Assembly (NCBI GenBank): GCA_947178455.1
Contig: CAMWYI010000057.1
Location: 1 to 10,140, forward strand
DNA length: 10,140 nucleotides
From: an uncultured Alistipes sp.
Lineage (GTDB): Bacteria > Bacteroidota > Bacteroidia > Bacteroidales > Rikenellaceae
Reading direction: 5' to 3'
The notes under the pieces are model-generated. The model was not told the origin of the DNA. It did not search any database and saw only the letters and a program-made list of their open reading frames with translations. The position numbers were made by a program, and so were the translations under genes. This document shows positions 1-7,494 of the stretch, one piece after another. Positions within the stretch are counted from its first letter, which is position 1. Each line of letters begins with the position of its first letter.

Positions 1-858
1 ACGTTGTTGGTCCAGTAGTTCGGGGTTGTATTGGGTCAACTCGCCAAGCAGACTTTCGTAATCGCGGCGGATGTCGTCGCTGTCGGCCGGAATCATGAAC
101 AGCAGCACCGAATTGCGCTCGATGTGGCGCAGAAAACGGGTACCCAGCCCCTTGCCCTCGTGCGCGCCCTCGATGATGCCCGGAATATCGGCCATGACGA
201 ACGATTTGCCGCCGCGCACCTCGACGATACCCAGATTGGGTTCGAGCGTCGTGAACGCATAGTCGGCGATTTTGGGCTTGGCGGCCGATACGACCGACAG
301 CAGGGTCGATTTGCCTGCGTTGGGGAAGCCGACCAGCCCCACGTCGGCCAGCACTTTCAGTTCTAAAATGAAGGCTCCCTCGTCGCCCTCCTCGCCCGGC
401 TGCGCATAGCGCGGCGTCTGGTTCGTCGCGCTCTTGAAGTGCCAGTTGCCCAGCCCGCCGCGGCCGCCTTTCAGCAGCACGAGGCGTTCGCCGTGCGCCG
501 TCACTTCGCCGACCGTTTCGAGGGCCTGTTCGCCGGTTTCGGGGTCTTCGACCACGCGCTTGGCCACCGTGCCCAGCGGCACCGGAATCACGATGTCGCG
601 GGCGTCCTTGCCCGATGACCGTGCCCCCGAACCGTTCTGACCGTCTTCGGCGAACTGGTGACGCTGGTATTTGAGGTGGATGAGCGTCCAGTACTGGCGG
701 TCGCCCACCAGCACGATGCTGCCGCCCTTGCCGCCGTCGCCCCCGTCGGGGCCGCCGAATGCAACGAATTTTTCGCGGCGGAAGTGGGCCGAACCGGCCC
801 CGCCGTGCCCCGAACGGGCGAATATCTTGACGTAATCGACGAAATTGGATGTTGCCAT
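1..858 (-). CDS. obgE: GTPase Obg (CgtA), 3' end missing at the window edge
   Basis: This is the N-terminal 286 residues of the ribosome-associated GTPase Obg, which in bacteria acts in late 50S subunit assembly and stress signalling in the cytoplasm. The start ATG at 858-856 opens with MATSNFVDYVKIFARSG. Residues 1-158 form the glycine-rich Obg fold, with repeated GG motifs such as GGPDGGDGGKGG near 35-46 and GGRGGLGN near 131-138. The G domain follows: P-loop GFPNAGKS at 177-184, the switch I region around FTTLEPNLG at 202-210, and G3 DIPG at 224-227. The frame is still open at base 1, so the NKxD and SAK motifs and the C-terminal tail lie outside; about 100 residues should be missing, given a family length near 390. 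It starts 21 nt after the receptor gene on the same strand, so it is probably the third gene of the pepD unit. No separate promoter was seen. Identification is secure. Confidence 0.96.
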   Translation of the reverse strand, partial: MATSNFVDYVKIFARSGHGGAGSAHFRREKFVAFGGPDGGDGGKGGSIVLVGDRQYWTLIHLKYQRHQFAEDGQNGSGARSSGKDARDIVIPVPLGTVAKRVVEDPETGEQALETVGEVTAHGERLVLLKGGRGGLGNWHFKSATNQTPRYAQPGEEGDEGAFILELKVLADVGLVGFPNAGKSTLLSVVSAAKPKIADYAFTTLEPNLGIVEVRGGKSFVMADIPGIIEGAHEGKGLGTRFLRHIERNSVLLFMIPADSDDIRRDYESLLGELTQYNPELLDQQR

Positions 859-879
859 ATCTCTCAATGATTTTTGTTT

Positions 880-3336
880 TCAGAATCGACAGCCGACCGA
901 CAGTTGGAACGAACGCGGATAGACCGTCGTGTAGCGGGTGGCGTGGGGTTCCCAATAGGGGAGGTCGCCCGCATACCGCCGCCGGATGCGCGACGACTCG
1001 TAGCCCGCGTATCGGGCATCGTCATCGGTCAGATTGCGGGCCGTGAGGGCGACCGTCAGCCGTGCTTCCTCGCTCAATCGGAAGCTCTTGAACAGCGACG
1101 CGTCGAGCGTAAAGGCGTCTTGCAGCCGTTCCTGTGTCACGAATGCCGCGAATGCTTCGGGTGTCGTGCCCGCCTGACGGGCGATGCGCTGTGTGCGGCG
1201 CAGGGGCTCCGGTTCTACATAGCGTCCGCCGACGTAGCCCGCCGATACGCGGAATCCCCAGCCTTTCCGCCCGAAATAACCCGCTCCGGCGCAGGCCGTC
1301 CATCGGGGAATGCCGCCCGGACGGCAGTCGCCCATGAAGCCGGTCGAACCGCCGTCGACGGCCGAATTGTCCACGTCCGAGAGCACCGTGACCGTCGGAT
1401 TGACGACGTAAATGCCGTGCTGCACCGAGCCTGCGGCGGTCAGTTGCCAGCGGCGTCCGAGTTGGAGTTGCAGCGCCGTTTCGACGCCCATGACGCAGGT
1501 GCCCTGCCCCGTGACGGCCATGTCGGAGTAAACGCCCGCCCAGTCGTCGTAATAGCGCGAGGTGTAGCTCGTATCGTAAACCGCTGCGACGAATGCCGTA
1601 GTCTGCCAGCGCACGTTCGGGCCGGTCAGCCGCCACGTGAGGTCGGCGGCATAGTGGCGTTCGGCGCGGGGTGCGTCTACCGTGCGGTTGTTGTAGAGCG
1701 GCTGGTAGAACAGATTTTCGACATCGGGAGCCGTTGCGGCCGCCAACGCTGCGATTTCCAAGTAGTTGTTCGCCGAAAACGTCCATCCGGCACGAGCCCG
1801 CAGCGACCATACGGTGAAATTCATTCGGCGCGAACGTCCGTAGGAATTTTCGGCCGGAAAAAGCTCTTTTTCGTAATATCCGCGCCGGTAGCGAACGGCA
1901 TTTCCGAATCCGGCCGTCGCTCCGATCGTGCAACGGTTGGCGTGCCATTCCGCCTGCACGAAGGCTTCGAGTTCCTGTTCGTGAAGCACGTAATCGTATC
2001 CGAAGCGGTCGCCCTCGCCGATGCGGCGGTCGGGGTCGCGCAGGTTGTTTTGCAGCAGATTGCCGTAGGTGTCGTCGTCGACCAAATACTGGTCGATGTC
2101 CACGACGTATTCCGCTCCCAGCAGGTCGCGCATCCGCTTGAAACGGCGCGCTCGCCGGTATTGCCACACGACTCCGTACCGAAGTTGCAGCCAATCTTCT
2201 ACCGCAGTCGTGAATCCCGCATGGGCATGGATGCGGCAGAGCCGTTCGACCTGTTCTTCGAGCGTGTAGACCGCCTGCCCTCCGGCCAGGCGGTTGGCGG
2301 CAAACAACCGGTCCCAGTCGATTTGGGTGTAGCGCGTATCGCGGTTGCGCCACGCCTCGCCGGTGGCGCGGTCTTCGGTGTAGCTCGGCAGATAGCGGTA
2401 GTTGTCGGGCAGGGGCGTGCGGGCATCGTACCAGTTGAGCCCGCTGTACGAGCGGCTGCCTGCTTCGAGACCGACCGTCGTCGCAAGCGAAGTGTTGTCG
2501 GTCAGCGGTTTGCGCCATGCGACCTGCGTTACGGGCAGTTGTTCGCGCCGCACACGGGCATTGCGCACTTTGCCGTTTTGGAATCCCCACGCCGGATTGT
2601 AGAGCGGGTCGCCGGTCAGTGCGAACGCCTCTTCGGTCGAGGCCGAGCGTCCGCCGCGCACTGAAAAGGGGGCTGCTGCGAAAAATTCGAGCGAACTCTT
2701 GTCCGTAAATCGTTTCGTGAAACGGACTCCGGCCGTAACGGCATCCGTGAATACCCCTTCGATGTGCATATCGCGCCCCGTGCGGAAATCCACAGCGGCC
2801 GAGCCGTACCATTTGTTGCCTAATTCGCCCGACCAGCCCACGCGCGCGCCGATGCGGTAGTTGCGGTCGGTGAGCGACAGCGCGGCGTAATAAGGCCGCA
2901 AGGGGGTCGATTCGTCGAACCGAAAGCTGCGGACATCCTCCGCCGCACCGACGTAATCGTCCGACGGAGCGGTCGCTCCCGTGCGGTATTCTTCCGTCGC
3001 ACCGAGCGTCCGCAACAGCGCACGGGTGCGGTAGCTATCTATGGGCATGCCGTTCAGCAGGGCCTGTTCGTCGGCAAAACTGCGTCCGCGACGTCCCGCA
3101 GCGACCAGCGGCAGACGGTAGTCGGTGCAGGCTCCGTAGAGGTCGGGAGCGGTCTGTACGGCGCGGTAAAACAAGACGGAATCGGTTTGCAGCAAGGGGG
3201 CGTACTCTTCGGCGTCGCGCATGTAGGGGTAAAAATCGCGGATATATTCCTGTGCTTCGATGCCGTGCGCCGAGCCGACGAGCATCGAAGCGAGCAAGGC
3301 GTAGCGACCGAGTTTCCGGCCCGAATAATACCGCAT
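880..3336 (-). CDS. TonB-dependent outer-membrane receptor without an N-terminal carboxypeptidase-like domain
   Basis: An 818-residue outer-membrane protein. A signal peptide (residues 1-28, likely cut before QEY) is followed by a divergent plug-like region (about 30-135, with LLNGMPIDSY near 93-102 where family members carry an NGI/NGM motif). A long tail of alternating beta strands rich in Tyr, Trp and Arg begins near 150. The stretch YNPAWGFQNGK near 246-256 followed by RNARVRR recalls a conserved segment of Bacteroidota TonB-dependent receptors. The protein ends in SVGCRF, an aromatic C-terminus typical of outer-membrane barrels. Family members usually have a carboxypeptidase-regulatory-like domain before the plug; here there is no room for one, and I see no clear TonB box. 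The substrate is unknown. No SusD-like partner is adjacent, which argues against a classical glycan Sus system. The gene starts 12 nt after pepD stops and ends 21 nt before obgE, so all three are probably cotranscribed. The family call rests on pattern recognition only. Confidence 0.8.
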   Translation of the reverse strand: MRYYSGRKLGRYALLASMLVGSAHGIEAQEYIRDFYPYMRDAEEYAPLLQTDSVLFYRAVQTAPDLYGACTDYRLPLVAAGRRGRSFADEQALLNGMPIDSYRTRALLRTLGATEEYRTGATAPSDDYVGAAEDVRSFRFDESTPLRPYYAALSLTDRNYRIGARVGWSGELGNKWYGSAAVDFRTGRDMHIEGVFTDAVTAGVRFTKRFTDKSSLEFFAAAPFSVRGGRSASTEEAFALTGDPLYNPAWGFQNGKVRNARVRREQLPVTQVAWRKPLTDNTSLATTVGLEAGSRSYSGLNWYDARTPLPDNYRYLPSYTEDRATGEAWRNRDTRYTQIDWDRLFAANRLAGGQAVYTLEEQVERLCRIHAHAGFTTAVEDWLQLRYGVVWQYRRARRFKRMRDLLGAEYVVDIDQYLVDDDTYGNLLQNNLRDPDRRIGEGDRFGYDYVLHEQELEAFVQAEWHANRCTIGATAGFGNAVRYRRGYYEKELFPAENSYGRSRRMNFTVWSLRARAGWTFSANNYLEIAALAAATAPDVENLFYQPLYNNRTVDAPRAERHYAADLTWRLTGPNVRWQTTAFVAAVYDTSYTSRYYDDWAGVYSDMAVTGQGTCVMGVETALQLQLGRRWQLTAAGSVQHGIYVVNPTVTVLSDVDNSAVDGGSTGFMGDCRPGGIPRWTACAGAGYFGRKGWGFRVSAGYVGGRYVEPEPLRRTQRIARQAGTTPEAFAAFVTQERLQDAFTLDASLFKSFRLSEEARLTVALTARNLTDDDARYAGYESSRIRRRYAGDLPYWEPHATRYTTVYPRSFQLSVGCRF

Positions 3337-3348
3337 GGCCTGCCGGAA

Positions 3349-4800
3349 TCAGATCGTTCGGAGCACTTCCAACAGCAATTTCCAGAATTTGTCGACCGTC
3401 GCTATTTCGAGCCGTTCGTCGGGCGAGTGTACGCCGCGCAGGGTGGGGCCGAACGATACCATTTCCAGTTCGGGATATTTTTCTAAAAATAGCCCACATT
3501 CTAATCCTGCGTGGATGGCGCGGACTTTCGGTTCGGTGCCGAACAGCCGTTTGTAGCTTTCGACCGTTACGCCCAGCAGCTTCGACTGCGGATTGGGCGC
3601 CCAGCCCGGATAGCCGTCGGTGTGGGCGACATCGGCTCCGGCCAGTGCGAAGACCGATTCGACCATTTGCATCACGTAGGTTTTCGCGCTTTCGACCGAC
3701 GAGCGCTGCGACGAGGTGACCACGATGTCACCGTTTTCGCCGAATTTCACCGAGGCGAGGTTCGTCGAGGTCTCGACCAGTCCCGGCATGGCGAACGACA
3801 TCGAAATCACGCCGTTGGGAACGCCCACGAGCGAATAAATCAACCCGAATTGCGATTTGGCATCCAGCACCTCGTCGACTTGGGGCATTTCGTTGAGCGT
3901 GATTTTGAAGTTCGGCTCGCGGAAACGGAATTCCGCTTCGAGGTCGTCGGCAAAGAGCCGGTAGCGTTTCAGAAATTCGGCTTTGAAACGTTCGGGTACG
4001 CCGAAAATGGCATAGGCTTCGCGCGGAATGGCGTTGCGCAGATTTCCGCCCGAGAAGTAGCTCAACCGCAGCTCGCACGATTGCATGCCGTCCCACAGCA
4101 GCCGCGCCACCGTCTTGTTCGAGTTGACGCGTCCCTTGTCGATGTCGTCGCCCGAATGGCCTCCGAGCAGGTCGGAAACATCCACGCGGAAGAACGCATA
4201 GTTTTTCGGGGCCGGTTCCATCGTGGCGTGGAACGTCGCGATGGTGTCGATGCCGCCCGCGCAGCCGATGAACAGCTCGCCCTCGTCTTCCGAATCTAAA
4301 TTGAGCAGGTATTTGCCCGTCAGCATTCCTTCGCCCAGCTCGAACGCACCCGTCAGGCCGGTCTCCTCATCGACCGTGAACAGTGCTTCGACAGGGCCGT
4401 GCTGTACTTCGGGGTCGATCAGCACGGCCAGCGCCGCTGCCATGCCGATGCCGCAGTCCGCGCCGAGCGTCGTTCCTTCGGCTTTGACCCAGTCGCCGTC
4501 GATGCGCGTGCGGATGGCGTCGTGCTCGAAATCGAACTCCACGTCCGAATTTTTTTCGCACACCATATCCATGTGCGCTTGCAGCACGACGGTCGGACGC
4601 TCCTCGAATCCCGCCGTCGCGGGTTTGCGCATCACCACGTTGCCGATAGCGTCTTTCTGGTATTCGATGCCGTGCGATTTGGCGAACTCGATGAGGTATT
4701 CGATGATGCGGCCCTCCTTTTTCGAGGGGCGGGGCACTTGCGTAATGGCGTCGAACTGCTCCCACACGATGCGGGGATTCAGATTTGCGATAGCTGACAT
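3349..4800 (-). CDS. pepD: Aminoacyl-histidine dipeptidase (PepD, peptidase family M20C)
   Basis: A 483-residue cytosolic metallopeptidase that hydrolyses Xaa-His and other dipeptides, the last step in using imported peptides. The two-zinc site expected for M20 enzymes is visible: H76 and D78 in LQAHMDMV, the bridging D115 in GADCGIGM, E145/E146 in FTVDEETGLTG (catalytic base plus ligand), D169 in LNLDSEDEGELF, and H458 in RGVHSPDERLEI. The length matches the family (about 480-490). I chose ATG at 4800-4798 (MSAIANLNPRIVW); a TTG seven codons upstream (4821-4819) is in frame, but it overlaps the predicted -7 element TACATTTG (4826-4819) and would lie before the transcription start. This is the first gene of the leftward unit, divergent from ispF. 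The nearby M49 peptidase fits peptide catabolism. The family call is firm; specificity is inferred. Confidence 0.95.
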   Translation of the reverse strand: MSAIANLNPRIVWEQFDAITQVPRPSKKEGRIIEYLIEFAKSHGIEYQKDAIGNVVMRKPATAGFEERPTVVLQAHMDMVCEKNSDVEFDFEHDAIRTRIDGDWVKAEGTTLGADCGIGMAAALAVLIDPEVQHGPVEALFTVDEETGLTGAFELGEGMLTGKYLLNLDSEDEGELFIGCAGGIDTIATFHATMEPAPKNYAFFRVDVSDLLGGHSGDDIDKGRVNSNKTVARLLWDGMQSCELRLSYFSGGNLRNAIPREAYAIFGVPERFKAEFLKRYRLFADDLEAEFRFREPNFKITLNEMPQVDEVLDAKSQFGLIYSLVGVPNGVISMSFAMPGLVETSTNLASVKFGENGDIVVTSSQRSSVESAKTYVMQMVESVFALAGADVAHTDGYPGWAPNPQSKLLGVTVESYKRLFGTEPKVRAIHAGLECGLFLEKYPELEMVSFGPTLRGVHSPDERLEIATVDKFWKLLLEVLRTI

Positions 4801-4814
4801 AAGCGGATTTATTT

Positions 4815-4845
4815 TTTGCAAATGTATGGATTTTTCCTAACTTTG
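4815..4845 (+). promoter_or_regulatory. Bacteroidota-type promoter for ispF and the M49 peptidase gene
   Basis: TTTG (4815-4818), 19 nt, then TAACTTTG (4838-4845) match the Bacteroidota primary sigma factor consensus (TTTG / TAnnTTTG). The predicted transcription start is about 4849-4852, only 4-7 nt before the ispF ATG at 4856, so the mRNA would be leaderless or nearly so. The two elements interlock with those of the opposing pepD promoter. Confidence 0.75.
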
Positions 4846-4850
4846 ACAAC
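4819..4850 (-). promoter_or_regulatory. Bacteroidota-type promoter for pepD-receptor-obgE
   Basis: On the minus strand GTTG (4850-4847) is followed by 20 nt and then TACATTTG (4826-4819), a full match to the Bacteroidota -7 consensus TAnnTTTG with correct spacing to a TTG-type -33 element. The predicted start is about 4812-4815, giving a leader of roughly 12-15 nt before the ATG at 4800. It overlaps the opposing ispF promoter almost completely. Confidence 0.7.
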
Positions 4851-4855
4851 ACATT

Positions 4856-5371
4856 ATGGACAAGTTCTCGGATTTCCGCATCGGGCACGGATACGACGTG
4901 CACGCACTGGCCGACGGGCTGCTGTTGGTGCTGGGAGGCGTGCAAATTCCGCACCCGAAAGGCTTTGTCGCCCACTCGGACGGCGACGTGGCGATTCATG
5001 CCGTGTGCGACGCCTTGTTGGGCGCCGCCGCATTGGGCGACATCGGCCTGCATTTCCCCGACACGTCGCAGGATTTCGCCGGCATCGACTCGCGAATCCT
5101 GTTGCGGCGCGTCGTCGCGTTGCTGCACGAACACGGTTACGCTATCGGCAACGTGGATTGCACCATTCGGATGCAGCGGCCCAAGTTGCGCCCGTACATC
5201 GACGCCATGCGCGCTGCGATGGCCGATGCGATGGGCATCGCGGTCGACCGTGTGTCGGTCAAGGCCACCACGACCGAACGGCTCGGTTTCGAGGGGCGCG
5301 AGGAGGGCGTTTCCGTATCGGCCGTCGCCCTGATTGTCCGTGACGTGGAAAAAAGTTTGGCATCGAAATAG
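4856..5371 (+). CDS. ispF: 2-C-methyl-D-erythritol 2,4-cyclodiphosphate synthase
   Basis: A 171-residue enzyme of the MEP isoprenoid pathway that converts CDP-ME 2-phosphate to MEcPP with release of CMP, normally as a cytosolic trimer. The family signature is intact: RIGHGYDVHAL at 8-18 with metal ligands D14 and H16, VAHSDGDVAIHA at 38-49 with H40/S41 and metal ligand H48, GDIGLHFPDT at 61-70, and KATTTERLGFEG at 136-147. The length is slightly above E. coli IspF (159), owing to a seven-residue N-terminal extension and a short tail. ATG 4856 is the only Met before the conserved core, so the start is well fixed. The predicted transcription start lies only a few nt upstream and I see no ribosome binding site. 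The gene is followed after 8 nt by the M49 peptidase gene, so the two are probably cotranscribed, although no metabolic link is apparent. Confidence 0.97.
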   Translation: MDKFSDFRIGHGYDVHALADGLLLVLGGVQIPHPKGFVAHSDGDVAIHAVCDALLGAAALGDIGLHFPDTSQDFAGIDSRILLRRVVALLHEHGYAIGNVDCTIRMQRPKLRPYIDAMRAAMADAMGIAVDRVSVKATTTERLGFEGREEGVSVSAVALIVRDVEKSLASK

Positions 5372-5379
5372 ATTATACA

Positions 5380-7410
5380 ATGATGAAAAAAGCTATCCGA
5401 AACATTTTTATGATGGGTTTGTTTACCGCCGCCGCGTATTCGTGCGGCAACTCTTCGGCTGACGGCGAGGCTGCGTGGATTGTCGACCGCTTCGACGACA
5501 TCAAGGTCATCCGCTACGAGGTGCCGGGATTCGAGGCGTTGCCTTTGGAGGAGAAGGAGTTGATTTATTACCTCGCCGAGGCGGCCAAATGCGGACGCGA
5601 CATCCTGTTCGACCAGAATTTCAAGTACAACCTCGCGATTCGCCGCACGCTCGAAACCGTTTACGAGCACTACGAGGGCGACCGTACCGCAGCCGAGTGG
5701 GCCGCTTTGGAAAAATACCTTAAAAAGGTGTGGTTCGCCAACGGCATCCACCACCATTACTCCAACGACAAATTCGTTCCCGAATTTACCGAATCCTATT
5801 TCCGTTCGGTCGTTTCGACCATTCCCACCGAGCGGTTCGGCAGTTTGAACGAGTTGTTCGAGGAGGTTTGTGCCGCGATTTTCAACCCCTCGCTTTGCCG
5901 CACGCGGCTCAATCAGCGGGCGGGCGACGACCTCGTGGCCACGTCGTGCAACAACTATTATTCGGGCGTCACGCAGGCCGAAGCCGAACATTTCTATGCC
6001 CGCATGGCTGCCGCCGATGCAGGCAACCCCGAGCCGGTTTCCTACGGTCTCAACTCGCAGTTGGTGAAATGCGACGGCAAGGTGCAGGAGCGTGTCTGGA
6101 AAATCGGCGGCATGTATTCGCCGGCTATCGAAAAAATCGTCTATTGGCTGAAAAAGGCGGCCGCAGTGGCGAAAGAGCCCCAGAAAACCAATATCGAGGC
6201 GTTGATTTCCTATTACGAAACGGGCGATTTGACGGAGTTCGACCGCTATAACATCGGGTGGGTTCGGGATACCGTCTCCAACGTTGATTTCGTCAACGGG
6301 TTCATTGAGGATTACGGCGACCCGCTGGGGCGCAAGGCGTCGTGGGAGGCCAACGTCAACTTCATGGACAAGGAGGCCTGCCACCGCACGGAGGTCATTT
6401 CGGAGAACGCGCAGTGGTTCGAGGACCATTCGCCCGTCGCCCCTGAATACCGCAAGGAGAAAGTCAAAGGCGTCTCGGCCAAAGTCATCACCGTCGCCAT
6501 GTTGGGCGGCGACTGTTATCCGGCGACGCCCATCGGCATCAACCTGCCCAACGCCGATTGGATTCGCAAGGAGCACGGCTCGAAGTCGGTGACAATCGAC
6601 AACATCACTTACGCTTACGACAAGGCGGCGCACGGCAACGGCTTCGACGAGGAGTTCGTGTTGCGTGCCGACGACCGCGAGCGGATGAACCAATACGGCA
6701 AATTGGCCGACGACTTGCACACCGACTTGCACGAATGTCTCGGGCACGGTTCCGGCCAGTTGGCTCCGGGTGTCAAGGGCGGCGAGTTGCGGAGTTACGG
6801 TTCGACGCTCGAAGAGGCGCGCGCCGATTTGTTCGCATTGTACTATTTGGGCGATGCTAAACTGGTCGAATTGGGTCTGATTCCGTCGCTCGACGTGGCC
6901 AAAGCGGGGTATGCCCATTACATCATGAACGGTCTGATGACCCAGCTGGCACGCATCGAGCCCGGCAAGAATGTCGAGGAGTCGCACATGCGCAACCGCA
7001 AACTGATTGCCGAGTGGTGCTATGAGCATGGAGCTGCCGACAACGTAATCGAATGGGTCGAGCAGGACGGCAAGCGTTACGTCGTCGTCAACGATTTCGA
7101 CAAGTTGCGCACGTTGTTCGGCGAACTGTTGCACGAGGTGCAGCGCATCAAGTCCGAAGGCGATTACGAGGCCGGCAAGGCATTGGTCGAGCGTTACGGG
7201 GTGCAGGTCGACCCTGCGTTGCACGCGGAGGTGCGCAAGCGTTATTACGCATTGGGCATCGAGCCTTACGGCGGTTTCGTCAACCCCGAGTACGAGCTTG
7301 TCGAGCGGGACGGCCGTGTCGTCGACGTGCGGATTTCCTATCCGGCCGATTACACCGAACAGATGCTCAACTACTCGAAAAATTATTCGTTCTTGCCGAA
7401 CGTGAATTGA
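5380..7410 (+). CDS. Dipeptidyl peptidase III-like zinc peptidase (family M49), predicted lipoprotein
   Basis: A 676-residue M49 metallopeptidase expected to remove dipeptides from the N-terminus of short peptides. The hallmark zinc motif HECLGH lies at 451-456 (ligands H451 and H456, catalytic E452). The second motif EEARAD lies at 478-483, with E479 the likely third ligand. The context HMRNRK with H536 matches the catalytic-pocket histidine known from the family. The length is close to that I recall for the Bacteroides DPP III (~675). The N-terminus (MMKKAIRNIF, a hydrophobic stretch, then AAYSCGNSS) looks like a lipoprotein signal with lipidation at C22, so the enzyme would sit in the envelope, unlike the cytosolic eukaryotic DPP III. 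A start at the second Met (5383) is equally possible. The gene follows ispF by 8 nt, has no promoter of its own that I can see, and ends before a strong terminator. With pepD it suggests stepwise peptide use: dipeptides made in the envelope, split in the cytosol. Confidence 0.93.
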   Translation: MMKKAIRNIFMMGLFTAAAYSCGNSSADGEAAWIVDRFDDIKVIRYEVPGFEALPLEEKELIYYLAEAAKCGRDILFDQNFKYNLAIRRTLETVYEHYEGDRTAAEWAALEKYLKKVWFANGIHHHYSNDKFVPEFTESYFRSVVSTIPTERFGSLNELFEEVCAAIFNPSLCRTRLNQRAGDDLVATSCNNYYSGVTQAEAEHFYARMAAADAGNPEPVSYGLNSQLVKCDGKVQERVWKIGGMYSPAIEKIVYWLKKAAAVAKEPQKTNIEALISYYETGDLTEFDRYNIGWVRDTVSNVDFVNGFIEDYGDPLGRKASWEANVNFMDKEACHRTEVISENAQWFEDHSPVAPEYRKEKVKGVSAKVITVAMLGGDCYPATPIGINLPNADWIRKEHGSKSVTIDNITYAYDKAAHGNGFDEEFVLRADDRERMNQYGKLADDLHTDLHECLGHGSGQLAPGVKGGELRSYGSTLEEARADLFALYYLGDAKLVELGLIPSLDVAKAGYAHYIMNGLMTQLARIEPGKNVEESHMRNRKLIAEWCYEHGAADNVIEWVEQDGKRYVVVNDFDKLRTLFGELLHEVQRIKSEGDYEAGKALVERYGVQVDPALHAEVRKRYYALGIEPYGGFVNPEYELVERDGRVVDVRISYPADYTEQMLNYSKNYSFLPNVN

Positions 7411-7432
7411 CCCTTTGTCAGGGCCCAATGAA

Positions 7433-7467
7433 AAGCGCGCTCCGGTTTGCGGGGCGCGCTTCTTGTT
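7433..7467 (+). terminator. Bidirectional rho-independent terminator between convergent units
   Basis: An 11-bp stem (AAGCGCGCTCC at 7433-7443 against GGGGCGCGCTT at 7451-7461, one G-T pair) encloses a 7-nt loop. It is followed by a T-rich tract on the plus strand and, on the minus strand, by TTCATT after the AA/TT base of the stem. It lies 23 nt after the M49 gene stop and 34 nt after the stop of the leftward paralog gene, so it can serve both. A weak CCCT/AGGG hairpin lies just before it (7411-7423). Confidence 0.85.
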
Positions 7468-7494
7468 TCGGTCTTAATCGACCGTCGGGGGCGG

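Noticed and set aside
874..2664. Long plus-strand open frame (about 596 codons) opposite the receptor gene
   Set aside because: It is antisense to a convincing gene, has an Arg/Val/Ala-rich composition without domains, and is expected from codon bias in GC-rich DNA.
4801..4821. TTG 4821 as the pepD start
   Set aside because: It lies inside the predicted -7 element, upstream of the likely transcript start; ATG 4800 gives the usual family length.
5137..7428. Long minus-strand open frame (about 763 codons) opposite ispF and the M49 gene
   Set aside because: It is a mirror of two well-identified genes; its low-complexity composition and lack of motifs mark it as an artefact of GC-rich coding.
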